This document shows, piece after piece, positions 62,208 to 64,000 of a stretch of DNA of 64,000 bases (positions are counted from its first letter, which is position 1; every line of letters starts with the position of its first letter). The DNA lies in contig NZ_VFPV01000004.1 of NCBI RefSeq assembly GCF_006716905.1, positions 1 through 64,000 of the forward strand. Reading direction: 5' to 3'. The notes under the pieces are model-generated. The model saw only the letters and a program-made list of their open reading frames with translations, had not been told where the DNA came from and did no database searches. Source of the DNA: Acidovorax temperans (GTDB lineage: Bacteria; Pseudomonadota; Gammaproteobacteria; Burkholderiales; Burkholderiaceae_C). The translations under genes were made by a program, and so were the position numbers.

Positions 62208-63173
62208 ATGCAACGCAGAACCACTTTGCACACGGCCCTGGCCGTGGTCGCCGCCACCACGCTGGCCTGGGGCAGCAGCGCCTTCGCGCAAAACGCGGCC
62301 CCCAAAATCGCCGTGACCGATCTGGCCTACGCACAGCGCGTGTCGGAATACTTCGTGGCCGGTGCCTACCAGCGCAGCGCCCAGATGAGCGCCCGCAGCA
62401 GCCAAAGCGGCAGCCACAGCCATGGCATGTACGGCGGTGGCGGCTCGTATTCGGGCAGCCAGTCGGTGCAGGCGTCTGAGCAGGCCAGCGGCACCTACGT
62501 GGCCGGTACCTACAGCTACATCGAACAGCGCGAGCTGGGTGGCTACACCAACGACATCAAGGGTGCCTTGCTGCAAGGCACCTACTTCCGCCTGGTGCAG
62601 GGCAAGGGCTTTGACGCGGGCACGCCGCAGCCTTCCAAGGCCGAGCAGGTGCTCAACCAGGTGCAGGGCGGCAAGATGGCTGCGCCCAAGGCGCAGCCCC
62701 AGGTCACCGACGTGATCGCCCGCATCAAGAAGGGCGAATTCAACGGCGCCGACTACGTGCTGTTTGGCGTGGTCTCCAGCATCGACTTCACCGATGCGCT
62801 GCACCCCATCCAGGGCACCAGCAACGCCACGCGCCAGTACGGCCTGCAACTGCTGGCCGACTTCTCGCTCATCAACACCAAGACCTACGAGATCAAGGCC
62901 GCGTTCTCTGCCCAGGGTGAAGGCAACGACACCAAGATCCTCTCCACCCGTGGTGACATTGCCCCGCCCAACCGCGCCAAGGTGATCCGCGAGACCTCGC
63001 AAAGCCTCGCGCAAGACGTGTACCTGCAACTGGCCAACCAGCTCGGCTACACCGACGCGCACCTTTCGCGCGGTGTGCGTCCACCCCAGCCCATGGGGTA
63101 CCCCGCTGGTGGTGGCCAGGCTCAGCCTGTGCCAGTGCCGCAGCAGCCTGAACAGGTGCTCATCCTCAAGTGA
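62208..63173 (+). CDS. CsgG/LpoB-like periplasmic protein
   Basis: 321 residues from ATG 62208 with GGAG upstream. Signal peptide ending SSAFAQ; no lipobox. KIAVTDLAYAQRVSEYFVA opens a CsgG/LpoB-like domain, broken by a Ser/Gly/His-rich insert (SSQSGSHSHGMYGGGGSYSG). It continues with ADYVLFGVVSSIDFTDALHP and YGLQLLADFSLINTKTYEI, then a Pro/Gln tail. Eleven bp after the LpoB-like gene. Probably an envelope factor in the same process; the fold call is moderate. Confidence 0.75.
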   Translation: MQRRTTLHTALAVVAATTLAWGSSAFAQNAAPKIAVTDLAYAQRVSEYFVAGAYQRSAQMSARSSQSGSHSHGMYGGGGSYSGSQSVQASEQASGTYVAGTYSYIEQRELGGYTNDIKGALLQGTYFRLVQGKGFDAGTPQPSKAEQVLNQVQGGKMAAPKAQPQVTDVIARIKKGEFNGADYVLFGVVSSIDFTDALHPIQGTSNATRQYGLQLLADFSLINTKTYEIKAAFSAQGEGNDTKILSTRGDIAPPNRAKVIRETSQSLAQDVYLQLANQLGYTDAHLSRGVRPPQPMGYPAGGGQAQPVPVPQQPEQVLILK

Positions 63174-63206
63174 TGGGTGGGGTGGGCCGGGTTGCACAAC
63201 GTGGGC

Positions 63207-64000
63207 ATGACCTGCGCTTCTGAGGTGACCCAGCCCCACCGCCCCGGCGTTGCCCAGGCCAGCCTTGTGCTGGCCTTTTTTCTGGCGGCGCTCAGCCTGC
63301 AAGCCTGCTTGGTTCAGACGCCTGCAGCGGCAGCCAGTGGCGCCGAACACTTCTCTGCGCAGCGCCTGCCAGGGGCCCACAGTGAGGAGCTGTGGGCCCT
63401 GCAGCGGGGCCCGCTGGTGCCACCCCTGCGCTACCGCGTGGTGGTCGTTCCTGGCTCGGGCTGCGCCGGTATGGGGCCCTTTGCTGATCGCTACTTTCGG
63501 GGCCTGTTGCACGCGCAGGTGACCGTGCTGCACAAGCCGGGCGTACACCCTGCAGACACCACGCCAGCGGCCGATTGCCCCGCGCGCTTTGTGCAGGCTG
63601 ACCACCTTTCTGCATGGGCCCACCACGCGCGCGCCGCGCTGAAACAGCTCACCACGACGCAAGGTCACAGCCATACCGACGTGCCATGGCTGCTGGTGGG
63701 TATTTCGGAAGGGGTGGAACTGCTGCCTTCCCTGGCAGCCAGCACAGGTCCTGGGCTGGCGGGCCTGGTGATGATGGCGGGCAGTGGGCTGGACCCGCGT
63801 GATGCCGGCCAGATGCAGGCCGAGCGCCTCGGGCATGCAGCTGACTGGGCTGCGCTGGGCCGTGCCCAGGCCGGGCCTGGTGCGGACACGCAGGTGGTGC
63901 AGGGGCGCAGCCTGCGCTACTGGCGCGACCTGTGGCAATGGCCCGTGCAACAACCCTTGCTGCAGGGCCCATGGCCCGTGCTGCACGCCTGGGGCGATGC
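63207..64000 (+). CDS. Alpha/beta hydrolase lipoprotein, 3' end beyond window
   Basis: An open frame from ATG 63207 to the window edge, 264 codons visible. Signal with lipobox: SLVLAFFLAALSLQAC. VVVVPGSGCAGMGPFADRYF is an oxyanion-type loop, and GISEGVELL is the GXSXG nucleophile elbow; the final VLHAWGDA nears the acid residue. Envelope-anchored esterase or similar; substrate unknown. The ribosome site is weak. A terminator-like hairpin lies inside its signal-peptide codons (63257-63281). Confidence 0.75.
   Translation, partial: MTCASEVTQPHRPGVAQASLVLAFFLAALSLQACLVQTPAAAASGAEHFSAQRLPGAHSEELWALQRGPLVPPLRYRVVVVPGSGCAGMGPFADRYFRGLLHAQVTVLHKPGVHPADTTPAADCPARFVQADHLSAWAHHARAALKQLTTTQGHSHTDVPWLLVGISEGVELLPSLAASTGPGLAGLVMMAGSGLDPRDAGQMQAERLGHAADWAALGRAQAGPGADTQVVQGRSLRYWRDLWQWPVQQPLLQGPWPVLHAWGD
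63257..63281 (+). terminator. Terminator-like hairpin within the hydrolase signal-peptide codons
   Basis: GGCCAGC (63257-63263), loop CTTGT, GCTGGCC (63269-63275), then T6. Textbook intrinsic terminator, 84 bp after the upstream stop but inside the next reading frame. Confidence 0.7.

Noticed and set aside
62106-63986. 626-codon open frame on the minus strand
   Set aside because: Antisense to the LpoB-type genes and the lipoprotein hydrolase; no domain.

Overview
The window is GC-rich betaproteobacterial chromosome, most probably an Acidovorax-like member of the Comamonadaceae. This rests on codon usage, on the order mnmG-rsmG-lysE-parA-hydrolase-parB, and on an intergenic repeat (core GATAGCTGCTTGCGCTT, with AAGCGC and GGCCAAAA blocks) seen about eleven times. 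The species is an inference. No tRNA, rRNA or CRISPR array was found.

Region 1-15.8 kb (all + except an IS200-type element): the 3' end of a DUF4116-like repeat membrane protein; a TonB receptor, YfiR-like protein and GGDEF-EAL protein module; leuA behind a leucine-rich leader ORF that looks like an attenuator; an NlpC/P60 lipoprotein; DAHP synthase; and a 1516-residue GAF/PAS/GGDEF/EAL protein.

Region 15.8-16.8 kb is non-coding. It holds two tandem copies of an origin-like module (AT-rich tract, TAG triplets, TGTGGACAA, then TGTGGATAA about 118 bp later). There are three perfect DnaA boxes in all, and no dnaA gene in the window.

Region 16.9-31.3 kb: an LTXXQ-type periplasmic protein, rdgC, a periplasmic glycerophosphodiesterase, and a nine-gene minus-strand cluster. 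The cluster pairs a complete Liv-type ABC importer with an acyl-CoA synthetase, acyl-CoA dehydrogenase, enoyl-CoA hydratase/isomerase and thiolase, with a divergent TetR regulator. Import, CoA activation and beta-oxidation of a carboxylic acid is the likely role.

Region 31.3-40.2 kb is a defence island. It has a 1150-bp IS5-type element flanked by TTAA, hsdR coupled to a small HTH gene, a remnant of an ATP-binding regulator, a MntA-HepT toxin-antitoxin pair, and hsdS-hsdM. The toxin-antitoxin pair lies between two 114-bp copies of the hsdS 3' end.

Region 40.3-49.8 kb: a copper module (cueR, copZ, divergent copA, two MerR-type promoters), a chemoreceptor, a truncated hemerythrin gene, an Old Yellow Enzyme, a glutathione transferase, a Roadblock-like protein, a YkgJ-type Cys-cluster protein and an FMN reductase.

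Region 49.8-58 kb is the chromosome partition cluster mnmG, rsmG, lysE, parA, hydrolase, parB, with five parS-like sites, two of them inside mnmG. It is interrupted by a lower-GC two-gene cassette (AAA ATPase plus DUF4435/TOPRIM-like protein) that resembles the PARIS anti-phage system.

Region 58-64 kb: a membrane-anchored methyltransferase, an envelope cluster (COG3014 lipoprotein, YcfL-like, LpoB-like and CsgG/LpoB-like proteins) and the 5' part of a lipoprotein hydrolase running off the end.
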